Source: Rhodopseudomonas_A palustris_F (lineage in GTDB: Bacteria; Pseudomonadota; Alphaproteobacteria; Rhizobiales; Xanthobacteraceae). From it: a DNA stretch of 64,000 nucleotides. Positions within the stretch are counted from its first letter, which is position 1, and each line of letters begins with the position of its first letter. The translations under genes and the position numbers were made by a program. The notes under the pieces are model-generated. The model had not been told where the DNA came from. It searched no databases and worked only from the letters and a program-made list of their open reading frames with translations. The stretch covers positions 248,001-312,000 of the forward strand of contig NC_007925.1 of the NCBI RefSeq assembly GCF_000013745.1, in the 5' to 3' direction. This document shows positions 34,106 through 43,033 of this stretch, piece by piece.

Positions 34106-35023
34106 GTGACGATCATCGAGCAGGGCAATGGAGCGGCGCCGCAGGCGACCGATCTGATCAAGGAAACCTCCACCCAAAGCTTCGTCAAGGACGTGATCGA
34201 AGAATCCAAGCGCCAGCCGGTGCTGATCGATTTCTGGGCGCCGTGGTGCACGCCGTGCCGCCAGTTGACGCCGTTGCTGGAGAAGGCGGTTCGCGCCGCC
34301 AACGGCAAGGTCAAGCTGGTGAAGATGAACATCGACGAGCATCCGTCGATTCCGGGCCAGATGGGGATCCAGTCGATCCCCGCGGTGATCGCCTTCGTAG
34401 GGGGCCAGCCGGCCGACGGCTTCATGGGCGCGGTGCCGGAAAGCCAGATCAACGCCTTCATCGACAAGCTGACCGCGGGCGCCGGTGGCGGCGCGCCGGG
34501 GGTCGGCGAGTTGATCGAGGAGGCCGAGGCCGCGCTCGCCGCCGGCGACGCCGCGACCGCCGCCGCGGTCTATGCCGAGGTGCTGGCGGTCGAGGCCGAC
34601 AATCTGCCGGCGCTGGCCGGGCTGGCGCGTTGCTACGTCGAGACCGGCGCGATGGAACAGGCCAAACAGACGCTGGCGCTGGTGCCCGACAGCAAGCGCG
34701 AGGACAGCGCCGTCAAGGCGGTGCAGGCCGCGATCGACCTCGCCGAACAGGCCAAGGCGCTCGGCCCGATCACCGAGCTCGAACAGAAGGTCGCCGCCAA
34801 CCCGCTCGACCATCAGGCCCGCTTCGAGCTGGCGGTGGCGCTCAACGCCGCCGGCCGCCGTGCCGACGCCACCTCGCAGCTGCTGGAGATCGTCAAGCGC
34901 GACCGCAAATGGGACGACGACGGCGCCCGCAAGCAGCTGGTGCTGCTGTTCGAGGCCTGGGGGCCGACCGACGAGGCCACCGTGGACGGCCGCAAGCGGC
35001 TGTCGACCATCCTGTTTTCGTGA
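34106..35023 (+). CDS. CnoX/YbbN-like thioredoxin with TPR-like domain
   Basis: 305 residues. The N-terminal thioredoxin domain (about 20-125) has the active site WAPWCTPCRQ and the cis-proline IPAVIAF. The C-terminal part (about 140-305) is built of helical TPR-like repeats (LIEEAEAALAAGDAATAAAVYAEVLAVEADNLPALAGLARCYVETG). This is the YbbN/CnoX layout, a holdase with redox activity that works with GroEL and DnaK. Unlike E. coli YbbN, both active-site cysteines are present. I chose the GTG at 34106, which follows AGGCGAGG; a TTG at 34085 is the alternative. Confidence 0.92.
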   Translation: MTIIEQGNGAAPQATDLIKETSTQSFVKDVIEESKRQPVLIDFWAPWCTPCRQLTPLLEKAVRAANGKVKLVKMNIDEHPSIPGQMGIQSIPAVIAFVGGQPADGFMGAVPESQINAFIDKLTAGAGGGAPGVGELIEEAEAALAAGDAATAAAVYAEVLAVEADNLPALAGLARCYVETGAMEQAKQTLALVPDSKREDSAVKAVQAAIDLAEQAKALGPITELEQKVAANPLDHQARFELAVALNAAGRRADATSQLLEIVKRDRKWDDDGARKQLVLLFEAWGPTDEATVDGRKRLSTILFS

Positions 35024-35059
35024 TTCGTGACCACGCGCGCAGCCAAACCGGGGCCGTCC

Positions 35060-35731
35060 ATGCCGATCAATGCCGACTATCGTGGACCCGGCGACCTTCC
35101 GGAGCGGATTCCGGTGTTTCCGCTGCCGGGCGCGCTGTTGCTGCCGCGCGGCCAGATGCCGCTCAACATCTTCGAGCCGCGCTATTTGGCGATGGTCGAC
35201 GACGCGCTGCGCGACCACCGTCTGATCGGCATGATCCAGCCGGATCTGTCGCATTCCAGCAACGAGGATAAGCCGGAGCTGTTTCGGGTCGGCTGCGTCG
35301 GCCGCATCACCCAGTTCGCCGAGGCCGGCGACGGCCGCTATATTCTCGAACTGACCGGGGTCGCCCGCTTCAAGGTGGTGGAAGAACTCGCGGCGATCAC
35401 GCCGTATCGGCAATGCCGGGTCGATTACGCGCCGTTCGTCGACGACTTCACCGCCCGCAAGGGCGAGGAAGCGGTCGACCGCGAGACGCTGCTCGCCGTG
35501 CTGCGCGATTTCCTCAAGGCTAACCGGCTCAAGGTCGACTGGGACGGCATCGAGAGCGCGCCGAACGAAGCGCTGGTCAACGCGCTGGCGATGATGTCGC
35601 CCTACGGCCCGCCGGAGAAGCAGGCGATGCTGGAAGCCCCCGACCTGAAGACCCGCGCCGAAATCCTGGTCGCGGTGACGCAGATGGATCTGGCAAAAAA
35701 GCGCACCAGCGGCGACCCGCCGTTACAATGA
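35060..35731 (+). CDS. LON peptidase substrate-binding domain protein
   Basis: 223 residues forming a stand-alone Lon N-terminal (LAN/PUA-like) domain: IPVFPLPGALLLPRGQMPLNIFEPRYLAMVDDAL, then FRVGCVGRITQFAEAGDGRYILELTGVARFKV, and a helical end. No ATPase or protease domain. Stand-alone LAN proteins are common in proteobacteria; their role is unclear. The gene follows the CnoX-like gene by 36 bp (or 3 bp if it starts at the GTG 35027), so they are probably cotranscribed; both touch protein quality control. Confidence 0.9.
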   Translation: MPINADYRGPGDLPERIPVFPLPGALLLPRGQMPLNIFEPRYLAMVDDALRDHRLIGMIQPDLSHSSNEDKPELFRVGCVGRITQFAEAGDGRYILELTGVARFKVVEELAAITPYRQCRVDYAPFVDDFTARKGEEAVDRETLLAVLRDFLKANRLKVDWDGIESAPNEALVNALAMMSPYGPPEKQAMLEAPDLKTRAEILVAVTQMDLAKKRTSGDPPLQ

Positions 35732-35844
35732 TGCGTTACAATGGCTCGATCGCGCCGCCTGCGTCGTGGTGCGACGCGCGCCGCCGGCCCGCGATGGATT
35801 GCCTTACGCGCGATTGCCTGGATTGAATTTTGCTGGAGCCTGCA

Positions 35845-36045
35845 ATGACCACCTCTGCCTCCGACCGGCCCGAAGCCGGCGTCGACCGCAAACTGCTGGA
35901 CATCCTGGTCTGCCCGATCACCAAGGGACCGCTGGAATTCGACGCCGCGCGCCAGGAGCTGATCTCGCGCGGCGCCAAGCTCGCCTATCCGATCCGCGAC
36001 GGCATCCCGATCATGCTGCCGGAAGAAGCCCGCAAGTTGGGGTGA
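35845..36045 (+). CDS. Trm112/YcaR-like small protein
   Basis: 66 residues. The pattern LLDILVCPITKGPLEFDAARQELISRGAKLAYPIRDGIPIMLPEEAR is the Trm112/UPF0434 family. Only one cysteine remains in the usual CPxC site (CPIT), so zinc binding is doubtful, as in many bacterial members. Trm112 proteins activate methyltransferases in eukaryotes; the bacterial role is uncertain. The ATG at 35845 has TGGAG upstream. It follows the LAN-domain gene by 113 bp on the same strand. Confidence 0.88.
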   Translation: MTTSASDRPEAGVDRKLLDILVCPITKGPLEFDAARQELISRGAKLAYPIRDGIPIMLPEEARKLG

Positions 36046-36088
36046 GGGTTGGATTTCCGCGCCTGATGGCAGCGCGCACAAAGACGGA

Positions 36089-36250
36089 GCGTGCCCCGGA
36101 CGCAGCGCACTACGCCGCGCTTGCGGCGTGGTGCGTTGCAGAGCCGGGGCCGTTACGAAGGCAGCCTCGCCATGTCTCTTGCTTTGTATCCGTAACGGTC
36201 CCGGTTCTGCGGATCCGCGCGAAGCCGCGCGGCTCCGCGCCCGGGACACG
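36089..36250. repeat. Palindromic intergenic repeat, family A, copy 3 (inverted, longer)
   Basis: Runs CGTGCCCCGGACGCAGCG to GCGCCCGGGACACG, the reverse orientation of copies 1 and 2, with about 20 extra bases in the centre (GCCTCGCCATGTC region). It fills the gap between the convergent Trm112-like and UbiH-type genes. Confidence 0.85.
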
Positions 36251-36270
36251 CGCGGCGACGGTTTGCGCCG

Positions 36271-37491
36271 TTACAGCGCCTCGCCCTTCAACAGCCGCGG
36301 CACTTCGCCGCCGAGGCCGGCGGCCTGGCGGATGAACAGTTCCTTGAGCGGCGGCAGCCGGTCGACCACGCCGAGCCCGATGTCGCGGACGCTGCGCAGC
36401 AGCGTCGACTTGTTGGAGAACAACAGGTTCAGCGAATTGGTCGCCACCCCCATCGCCATGGTGTCGAACCGCCGCCACACCTGGTAGCGATCGAGCACGT
36501 CGGCCTGGCCGAAATCGATGCCGAGCCGCGCCGCGTCGACGATCACCTCGGCCAAGGCTGCGACGTCCTTCAGCCCCATATTGAGGCCTTGCCCGGCGAT
36601 CGGGTGGATCACATGGGCGGCGTCGCCGATCAGCGCCAGCCGCTCGCCGATGAAGGATTGCGCAACGAAATAGCCGAGCGGAAACGATTTCGGCTTGTCC
36701 AGCGCCTTGACCTCGCCGAGCCGCAGCCCGAACCGCTGTTCCAGCTCGCGATGAAACTCGGCGTCGGACAGCGCGACGATCCGCGCGGCTTCGGCGCGGC
36801 TCTCGGTCCACACCAGCGAGGAGCGCTTGCCGACGAGCGGCAGGATTGCGAACGGCCCGGCGGGGAGGAAATGCTCTTCGGCGCAGCCGTTGTGGTCGCG
36901 CTCATGTTCGACGGTGACCACGATGCCGGCCTGGTCGTAATCCCAGCCATAGGTGCTGATGCCGGCGCGCTCGCGCAGCTTGGAACGGGCGCCGTCGGCG
37001 GCGACCAGCAGCGCGGCGTCGATCACGCTGCCATCGCCGAGCGTCACGCTGGTGGCCTCCAGCCGGGATTCGTAACCCGTCACCGCGGTGGCGCGCAGTT
37101 CGACGCCGGCGGCCTCGGCGCGCTCGGCCAAGGCGTCGATCAGATGGCGGTTTTCCACCATATGGGCGAACGGCTCGCCGGGCTCGATCTGGCCGGCGAA
37201 GGTCAGGAACACCGGCCGGGTGGCGTCTTCCAGCGCGGAATCCGTCACCACCATGTCGAGGATCGGCTGCGCATGCGGCGCCACCGCCTGCCACACGCCG
37301 AGCGTGTCGAACAGCCGGCGGCAGGCGGCGACGATCGCGGTGGCACGCGGATCGCGCGACGGCCGCAGCGAAAGCGCCGGATCGGCGACGATCACCGGAA
37401 CGTCGGGGCCGAGCCCCTGGCGCAACGCCAGGGCCAGCGCCAGTCCGGCGAACGCGCCGCCTCCGATGACAATGCCGCGCTGTGCCGTCAT
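36271..37491 (-). CDS. UbiH/UbiF/COQ6-family FAD-dependent hydroxylase
   Basis: 406 residues of a flavoprotein monooxygenase. The N-terminal FAD motif IGGGAFAGLALALAL, the mid-region VAADGARSKLRERAGI (DG motif) and the C-terminal GDAAHVIHPIAGQGLNMGLKD are classical for ubiquinone-ring hydroxylases. Alphaproteobacteria use different sets of these enzymes (UbiL, UbiM, UbiH), so the ring position is not assigned. The start at 37491 (MTAQRGIVIGGG) fits; the open frame continues far upstream only as antisense of tesB. It is divergent from tesB with 144 bp between. Confidence 0.92.
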   Translation of the reverse strand: MTAQRGIVIGGGAFAGLALALALRQGLGPDVPVIVADPALSLRPSRDPRATAIVAACRRLFDTLGVWQAVAPHAQPILDMVVTDSALEDATRPVFLTFAGQIEPGEPFAHMVENRHLIDALAERAEAAGVELRATAVTGYESRLEATSVTLGDGSVIDAALLVAADGARSKLRERAGISTYGWDYDQAGIVVTVEHERDHNGCAEEHFLPAGPFAILPLVGKRSSLVWTESRAEAARIVALSDAEFHRELEQRFGLRLGEVKALDKPKSFPLGYFVAQSFIGERLALIGDAAHVIHPIAGQGLNMGLKDVAALAEVIVDAARLGIDFGQADVLDRYQVWRRFDTMAMGVATNSLNLLFSNKSTLLRSVRDIGLGVVDRLPPLKELFIRQAAGLGGEVPRLLKGEAL

Positions 37492-37635
37492 ATCGTTGGT
37501 TCTCACTCTTGCCAGGGGAACGGAGCTGGGCGAAACAAGCGGCGGGAGACGCGCCGCACCAGCTTTGGTTCTATCAGACATCCGATCCGGTGTGAAACCG
37601 TGGGGGCAGGGCGCGCAATGCTCGGAAAGCCGTGA

Positions 37636-38511
37636 ATGCCGATGTCCAAGAGCCTGATCGATCTGATTTCCATCCTCGACCTCGAGCCGCTCGAGGTGAA
37701 CCTGTTCCGCGGCACCAGTCCGAAGACCTCGTGGCAGCGGGTGTTCGGCGGCCAGGTGATCGGCCAGGCCATGGTCGCCGGCTGCCGCACCGTCGAAGGC
37801 CGGCTGCCGCATTCGCTGCATTGCTATTTCATCCTGCCCGGCGATCCGCAGGTGCCGATCATCTACGAGGTGGAGCGGCTGCGCGACGGCAAGAGCTACG
37901 CCACTCGCCGCATCACCGCGATCCAGCACGGCCAAGCGATCTTCTCGATGATGATGTCGTTCCACGTCGAGGAGGAGGGCCGCTTCGACCACCAGGACGT
38001 GATGCCGCAGGTGCCGCCGCCGGACAAACTGAGCGCCGAGGAGATCTCCAAGCAGCCGTTCTTCAAGGAGATGCCCGACTTCATCCGGCGCTATTACGAG
38101 AGCGATCGCCCGATCGAGCTGCGCCCGGTCGAACTCAGCCGCTATTTCGGCGAGAAGATCGCCGACGGCCGCATCCACATCTGGATCCGCACCGCGGCGA
38201 AGCTGCCGGACGATCCGGCGCTGCATATGTGCGCGCTGGCCTATGCGTCGGATTTCTCGCTGCTCGATGCGGCGATGGCGCGCTACGGCCGCACCTTGTT
38301 CGACAAGCGGATGATGCCGGCCAGCCTCGATCATGCGATGTGGTTTCACCGTCCGTTCCGCGCCGACGAATGGTTGCTCTACGCGCAGGATTCGCCCTCC
38401 GCGCAAGGCGGCCGTGGATTGGCGCGCGGATTGATCTATCGGCAGGACGGCGCGCTGGTGGCCTCGGTGATCCAGGAAGGCTCGCTACGCGAACGCCGCG
38501 ACCAGCCCTAA
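37636..38511 (+). CDS. tesB: Acyl-CoA thioesterase II
   Basis: 291 residues, a double-hotdog thioesterase hydrolysing acyl-CoAs to free acids and CoA. FRGTSPKTSWQRVFGGQVIGQAM starts the first hotdog; HSLHCYFILPGDPQVPIIYEVERLRDGKSYATRRI and the catalytic aspartate region ASDFSLLDAAM, then SLDHAMWFHRPFRADEWLLYAQDSPSAQGGRGLARG complete the second, including the conserved D, T/S and Q positions. Length as E. coli TesB. The ATG at 37636 or 37642 could be used. Monocistronic. Confidence 0.95.
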   Translation: MPMSKSLIDLISILDLEPLEVNLFRGTSPKTSWQRVFGGQVIGQAMVAGCRTVEGRLPHSLHCYFILPGDPQVPIIYEVERLRDGKSYATRRITAIQHGQAIFSMMMSFHVEEEGRFDHQDVMPQVPPPDKLSAEEISKQPFFKEMPDFIRRYYESDRPIELRPVELSRYFGEKIADGRIHIWIRTAAKLPDDPALHMCALAYASDFSLLDAAMARYGRTLFDKRMMPASLDHAMWFHRPFRADEWLLYAQDSPSAQGGRGLARGLIYRQDGALVASVIQEGSLRERRDQP

Positions 38512-38695
38512 GACGAGGCGCGCAACTCACTCGCCCAAATCTTGGGCTGCCGCGGGTTTTGGCGAAAAAGCGTTTTCGCGGCCGTCCATTCGCTTATTTT
38601 CCAAGCGCGTTGCCGGCAAACCCGGCATATACAGTGCACAAAGCCGCTGGCCGCGTCCGCCGGCCGGGATCGTTTTTGCAAACGCAGGTTGGTTC

Positions 38696-39034
38696 ATGAA
38701 ACTGGTTGTCGCGATCATCAAACCGTTCAAGCTTGACGAGGTGCGTCAGGCGCTCACCGAGATCGGGGTCCACGGCATGACCGTGACCGAGGTCAAGGGC
38801 TATGGGCGCCAGCGCGGCCACACCGAGATCTATCGCGGCGCCGAGTACATCGTGAACTTCCTGCCCAAGCTGCGCATCGAGATCGCGGTGGATGCCAACC
38901 TCGCCGAGGCCGCCGTCGGCGTCATCACCAAGAGCGCCCGCACCGGGCAGATCGGCGACGGCAAGATCTTCGTCACGCCGATCGATCACGCGTTGCGCAT
39001 CCGCACCGGCGAAACCGACAGCGACGCGCTCTGA
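38696..39034 (+). CDS. glnK: PII signalling protein GlnK (first pair)
   Basis: A 112-residue PII protein that senses 2-oxoglutarate, ATP and ADP and reports nitrogen status. Tyr51 in GHTEIYRGAEY is the uridylylation site in the T-loop; the B-loop TGQIGDGKIFV and C-loop region RIRTGETDSDAL are intact. It precedes an ammonium transporter by 66 bp, so it should bind and gate that AmtB. R. palustris is known to carry two GlnK-AmtB pairs plus GlnB; this is one. No clear sigma-54 site lies upstream of this copy. Confidence 0.96.
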   Translation: MKLVVAIIKPFKLDEVRQALTEIGVHGMTVTEVKGYGRQRGHTEIYRGAEYIVNFLPKLRIEIAVDANLAEAAVGVITKSARTGQIGDGKIFVTPIDHALRIRTGETDSDAL

Positions 39035-39100
39035 CGCCGTCGCGCTGACCGGAGCGACGCCCCCGCGTCGCGCCGCGACACCGAGCTGGGGGGCTCACCA

Positions 39101-40402
39101 ATGGCATCGATCCGTCGCGCAGCGCGTCTCGCGCTGGCCGCTTGCTTTGCGGCAAGCAGTTTTTCCACCGCGGCGTTGGCCGAGGACAGCACTATCAACG
39201 GCGCCGACACCGCCTGGATGATCGTCGCCACCGCGCTGGTGCTGATGATGACCATCCCGGGCCTGGCGCTGTTCTACTCCGGCATGGTGCGGAAGAAGAA
39301 CGTGCTCGCCACCATGGCGCAGAGCCTGGCCGCGGTGGCGCTGATCTCGATCCTGTGGGTGGCGTTCGGCTATTCGCTGGCGTTCACCGGCGACGGCGCG
39401 CTGATCGGCTCGTTCGACCGGCTGTTTCTTTCCGGCATGACCATGGAGGGCGTCAACCCGCTCGCCAAGACCATCCCCGAAGCGCTGTTCATGCTCTACC
39501 AGATGACGTTCGCGATCATCACGGTGGCGCTGGTGGCGGGATCGGTGGCCGACCGGATGCGGTTCTCGGCCTATCTGGTGTTCTCGATCGGCTGGTTCGT
39601 GGTGGTCTATGTGCCGCTGACGCATTGGGTGTGGGGCGGCGGTTTCCTCGGCTCCGCGGGCGTGCTGGATTTCGCCGGCGGTCTCGTGGTGCATCTGTCG
39701 GCGGGCATCGGCGGGCTGGTCGCAGCCTTGGTGATCGGCCGCCGGCAAGGCTACGGCGCCGACAATCTGTCGCCGTTCGACCTGTCGCTGGCGGTGATGG
39801 GCACCGGGCTGTTGTGGGTCGGCTGGTTCGGCTTCAACGGCGGCTCGGCGCTCGGCGCCAATGCCCACGCCGTGATGGCGATCACCGCCACCCATCTGTC
39901 GGCTTGCGCCGGCGCTCTCGCCTGGGGCGCGATCGAATGGATCACCCGGCGCAAGCCCTCCGTGCTGGGCATGATTTCGGGCGCGGTCGCCGGGCTTGGC
40001 ACCATTACGCCGGCGTCGGGCTTCGTCGCGCCTTGGCATGGCATCGTGATCGGCCTGATCGCCGGCACGGTGTGTTTCTGGGCCTGCACCAGCCTCAAGC
40101 AACGGTTCGGCTATGACGATTCGCTGGACGTGTTCGGCGTCCACGGCGTCGGCGGCCTGGTCGGCACCCTGCTCGGCGGGGTGTTCGCCACCGCGGCGAT
40201 CGGCGGCACCGCCGGCCTGATCGAAGGCCATTGGATGCAGCCGCTGATCCAGCTCTACGGCATCGCCGTCACCCTGCTGTGGTCGGGCGCGGCCACCTTC
40301 GGACTGCTGATGCTGGTCAGGCTGATGGTGCCGCTGCGGGTGTCGCGCGAGCACGAGCGCGAGGGCCTGGACATTTCGCAGCACGGCGAGGCGCTGCAGT
40401 AG
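39101..40402 (+). CDS. amtB: Ammonium transporter AmtB (first pair)
   Basis: 433 residues with a signal-like first segment and eleven membrane helices. The conserved TAWMIVATALVLMMTIPGLALFYSGMVRKKN, the twin-histidine pair (DFAGGLVVHLSAG and VFGVHGVGG) and GWFGFNGGSALGAN are present. It carries ammonium into the cell and is gated by GlnK. The loop before DFAGG is short (WVWGGGFLGSAGVL) compared with the second copy. Cotranscribed with glnK upstream. Confidence 0.96.
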   Translation: MASIRRAARLALAACFAASSFSTAALAEDSTINGADTAWMIVATALVLMMTIPGLALFYSGMVRKKNVLATMAQSLAAVALISILWVAFGYSLAFTGDGALIGSFDRLFLSGMTMEGVNPLAKTIPEALFMLYQMTFAIITVALVAGSVADRMRFSAYLVFSIGWFVVVYVPLTHWVWGGGFLGSAGVLDFAGGLVVHLSAGIGGLVAALVIGRRQGYGADNLSPFDLSLAVMGTGLLWVGWFGFNGGSALGANAHAVMAITATHLSACAGALAWGAIEWITRRKPSVLGMISGAVAGLGTITPASGFVAPWHGIVIGLIAGTVCFWACTSLKQRFGYDDSLDVFGVHGVGGLVGTLLGGVFATAAIGGTAGLIEGHWMQPLIQLYGIAVTLLWSGAATFGLLMLVRLMVPLRVSREHEREGLDISQHGEALQ

Positions 40403-40670
40403 TCGCCGACCCGCGGCTCAGGCGGTTGCGTAAATTGTAATCTGCCGGCCTGGCGGCGCGTTCGGAGGCCGGCTTATCGCGAGGAGAAGCGCGGGAAACC
40501 CGCACAATTTGCCTGCCGCATGAGCAACGATTATGGTCGAACCCTGTCATGCCCGTTTCTTGATCAGGCATGACTGCGCTTTAGGCGGGTTGCTTTGGCG
40601 CACTGCAACCGAACCACAAGCGGGCTCGAAAAACTACGCATTCATAAACCGTTAGGGAAGGCGCCCGGTC

Positions 40671-40686
40671 TGGCACGGCATTTGAT
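40671..40686 (+). promoter_or_regulatory. Sigma-54-type promoter upstream of the second glnK-amtB pair
   Basis: TGGCACGGCATTTGAT matches the RpoN consensus TGGCACG-N4-TTGCW with a perfect -24 half; the only serious deviation is A for C in the -12 TTGC. It lies 118 bp before the glnK start in a 386-bp gap that otherwise shows nothing. NtrC/RpoN control is known for glnK-amtB in proteobacteria, which supports the call. Confidence 0.62.
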
Positions 40687-40788
40687 TATAGCGCGACGGC
40701 TGTGCCCGCGTAGTGAGACTCCGCGTGGTGAACCTCAGTCGAGATCGCCCGGCCTTGTTCCGGCCGGGCCCAAGCGGGGATAGGACCC

Positions 40789-41127
40789 ATGAAAATTGTT
40801 ATGGCGATTATCAAGCCATTCAAACTGGAAGAAGTCCGTGACGCTTTGACCGCCATCGGCGTTCACGGTTTGACGGTGACGGAAGTCAAGGGCTATGGCC
40901 GGCAGAAGGGCCATACGGAAATCTACCGCGGCGCCGAGTACGCGGTGAGCTTCCTGCCCAAGATCAAGATCGAGGTCGCGATCGCCTCGAACCAGGTCGA
41001 CAAGACCATTGAGGCCATCACCAGCGCTGCGAAAACCGGCCAGATCGGTGACGGCAAAATTTTCGTCATCGCTCTCGACCACGCGGTTCGGATCCGCACC
41101 GGCGAGGCCGATGCTGCGGCCCTGTAA
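40789..41127 (+). CDS. glnK: PII signalling protein GlnK (second pair)
   Basis: 112 residues, clearly paralogous to the copy at 38696: MKIVMAIIKPFKLEEVRDAL versus MKLVVAIIKPFKLDEVRQAL. Tyr51 in GHTEIYRGAEY, TGQIGDGKIFV and RIRTGEADAAAL are kept. Differences cluster at residues 60-85 (IKIEVAIASNQVDKTIEAI), which may affect partner choice. It precedes the second amtB by 39 bp, and a sigma-54-like promoter lies upstream. Confidence 0.96.
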   Translation: MKIVMAIIKPFKLEEVRDALTAIGVHGLTVTEVKGYGRQKGHTEIYRGAEYAVSFLPKIKIEVAIASNQVDKTIEAITSAAKTGQIGDGKIFVIALDHAVRIRTGEADAAAL

Positions 41128-41166
41128 GATCTCGCGCTCACCCAAATTCAATCAGGAGTACAACAT

Positions 41167-42609
41167 ATGACGTTTAAACGTCCCTACAGTGCGGGACTGG
41201 CTGCGCTTGCCGTCGGCATGTTTGCCGCGACCGCAGCCTATGCCGAGCCCACCGTGAACAAAGGCGACAACGCCTGGCTGATGACCTCGACAGTGCTGGT
41301 GCTGTTGATGACGATCCCCGGCCTGGCGCTGTTCTACGGCGGCATGGTGCGTTCCAAGAACATGCTCTCGGTGCTGATGCAGGTGTTCTACACCGTCTGT
41401 ATCGCGATCATCCTGTGGGCACTGTACGGCTACAGCCTGGCCTTCACCGGCGGCTCCGATTTCATCGGCGGCTTCTCCAAGGCGTTCCTCGCCGGCGTGA
41501 CCACCGATTCGAAAGCCGCGACCTTCAGCGTCGACGCCAACGTCTCGGAACTGGTCTATGTCTGCTTCCAGATGACCTTCGCGGCGATCACCCCGGCGCT
41601 GATCGTCGGCGCCTTCGCCGAACGCACCCGCTTCGCCGCGGTGGCGCTGTTCATCCCGTTGTGGCTCACCCTGATCTACTTCCCGATCGCCCACATGGTT
41701 TGGTATTGGGCCGGCCCGGACGCCATCGACGCCGCCGCCAAGGCGCTCGCCGCTGCGACCGACGACGCCAGCAAGGCCACCGCGCAGGCCGCACTTGACG
41801 CCGTCAATGCCGACGCCGGCTGGGTGTTCAAGAAGGGCGCCATCGACTTCGCCGGCGGCACCGTGGTGCACATCAACGCCGGCATCGCCGGTCTGATGGG
41901 CGCGATCCTGATCGGCAAGCGCACCGGCTACGGCAAGGAATTGATGTCGCCGCATTCGCTGACGATGTCGATGATCGGCGCCTCGCTGCTGTGGGTGGGC
42001 TGGTTCGGCTTCAACGCCGGCTCCAACCTGGAAGCCACCGGCGGCGCCGGCCTCGCCATGACCAACTCGTTCGTCGCCACCGCGGCCGCGGCGTTGTCCT
42101 GGATGTTCGCGGAGTGGATGATCAAGGGCCACCCCTCGGTGCTCGGTGCGATCTCCGGCGCGGTCGCCGGTCTGGTTGCGGTGACGCCCGCGGCCGGCTT
42201 CTCCGGTCCGATGGGCGCCATCGTGCTCGGCCTGGTGGTCGGCGTGGTCTGCCTGTTCTTCTGCACCGTGGTGAAGAACGCGCTCGGCTATGACGACTCG
42301 CTCGACGTGTTCGGCGTGCACTGCATCGGCGGCATCGTCGGCGCGCTCGGCACCGGCATCCTGGTCAACCCGGCGCTCGGCGGCACCGGCATCATGGACT
42401 ACGCAGCCGGCAAGATCGCCGACTACGACATGGTGGCGCAGCTGACCGCGCAGAGCTGGGGCGTCGGCACCACGCTGGTGTGGTCCGGCATCGGCTCGGC
42501 GATCCTCTACAAGGTCGTCGACGTGATCGTCGGCCTGCGCGCCACCGTCGAGGTGGAACGCGAGGGTCTCGACGTCGTCGAGCACACTGAGCGCGCTTAC
42601 AACATGTAA
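41167..42609 (+). CDS. amtB: Ammonium transporter AmtB (second pair)
   Basis: 480 residues with an N-terminal signal-like segment (to AAYAEP), then eleven membrane helices. MTIPGLALFYGGMVRSKNMLSV, the twin histidines (DFAGGTVVHINAG, VFGVHCIGG) and GWFGFNAGSN are intact. Relative to the first copy it has an extra alanine-rich stretch of about 35 residues (around 185-222, DAIDAAAKALAAATDDASKA) in an extracytoplasmic loop. An insertion of this kind also occurs in some other proteobacterial Amt proteins. It ends 69 bp before a strong terminator. Confidence 0.96.
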   Translation: MTFKRPYSAGLAALAVGMFAATAAYAEPTVNKGDNAWLMTSTVLVLLMTIPGLALFYGGMVRSKNMLSVLMQVFYTVCIAIILWALYGYSLAFTGGSDFIGGFSKAFLAGVTTDSKAATFSVDANVSELVYVCFQMTFAAITPALIVGAFAERTRFAAVALFIPLWLTLIYFPIAHMVWYWAGPDAIDAAAKALAAATDDASKATAQAALDAVNADAGWVFKKGAIDFAGGTVVHINAGIAGLMGAILIGKRTGYGKELMSPHSLTMSMIGASLLWVGWFGFNAGSNLEATGGAGLAMTNSFVATAAAALSWMFAEWMIKGHPSVLGAISGAVAGLVAVTPAAGFSGPMGAIVLGLVVGVVCLFFCTVVKNALGYDDSLDVFGVHCIGGIVGALGTGILVNPALGGTGIMDYAAGKIADYDMVAQLTAQSWGVGTTLVWSGIGSAILYKVVDVIVGLRATVEVEREGLDVVEHTERAYNM

Positions 42610-42677
42610 GCCTTCTCCCGAGGGCGCGACCGAAAGGCCGCGCCCCGACTTCCGGACCGGGCACCGCCCGCTCCGCC

Positions 42678-42709
42678 AGGGCTCCGGCGCAAGCTGGAGC
42701 CCTTTTTTT
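42678..42709 (+). terminator. Rho-independent terminator of glnK-amtB
   Basis: GGGCTCC pairs with GGAGCCC (with inner GGC/GCT pairing) followed by seven T, ending the four-gene nitrogen region. Confidence 0.9.
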
Positions 42710-42720
42710 GTTTGGGATTC

Positions 42721-42798
42721 GTAGCCCGGATGAAGCGAAGCGAAATCCGGGAGTGCTGCGGCGACAGCCCCGGATTTCGCTTCGCTCATCCGGGCTAC
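42721..42798. repeat. Long inverted repeat with 30-bp arms
   Basis: GTAGCCCGGATGAAGCGAAG at the left mirrors CTTCGCTCATCCGGGCTAC at the right, with the inner CGAAATCCGGG / CCCCGGATTTCG continuing the pairing. It starts just 12 bp after the terminator's T-run. Repeats of this form are common in proteobacterial genomes; there is one copy here. Confidence 0.85.
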
Positions 42799-42806
42799 GG
42801 GTGCAT

Positions 42807-42938
42807 CGTGTCCCGGACGCGGTGCCGCGGACTTCACGCGGCGCCGTGAGCCGGGACCGTCCCAAACGCAGCATTCGTAACGGCCCCGGATCTGCAGCGC
42901 ACCACAAGAGCGGCGCGTTGCGCAGCGTCCGGGGCACG
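42807..42938. repeat. Palindromic intergenic repeat, family A, copy 4
   Basis: CGTGTCCCGGACGCGG to GTCCGGGGCACG, inner CCGGGACCGTCCC and CGTAACGGCCCCGG. Same orientation as copies 1, 2 and 5. With the inverted repeat before it, it fills most of the gap 42610-43033. Confidence 0.85.
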
Positions 42939-43033
42939 CCCCGCGACAGGGCGTGTCATCGCCCGCCAACCGCCCTGGCCCCAAGTTGGCCGCCGGCTCT
43001 CCCGCAAATCCTCCCCCATGCTATATTGCGGCG

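Noticed and set aside
38660..38680. Possible sigma-54 site before the first glnK (GG-N10-GC spacing in GGGATCGTTTTTGC)
   Set aside because: Only the GG and TTGC parts match, and a start from it would leave almost no leader before the ATG at 38696.
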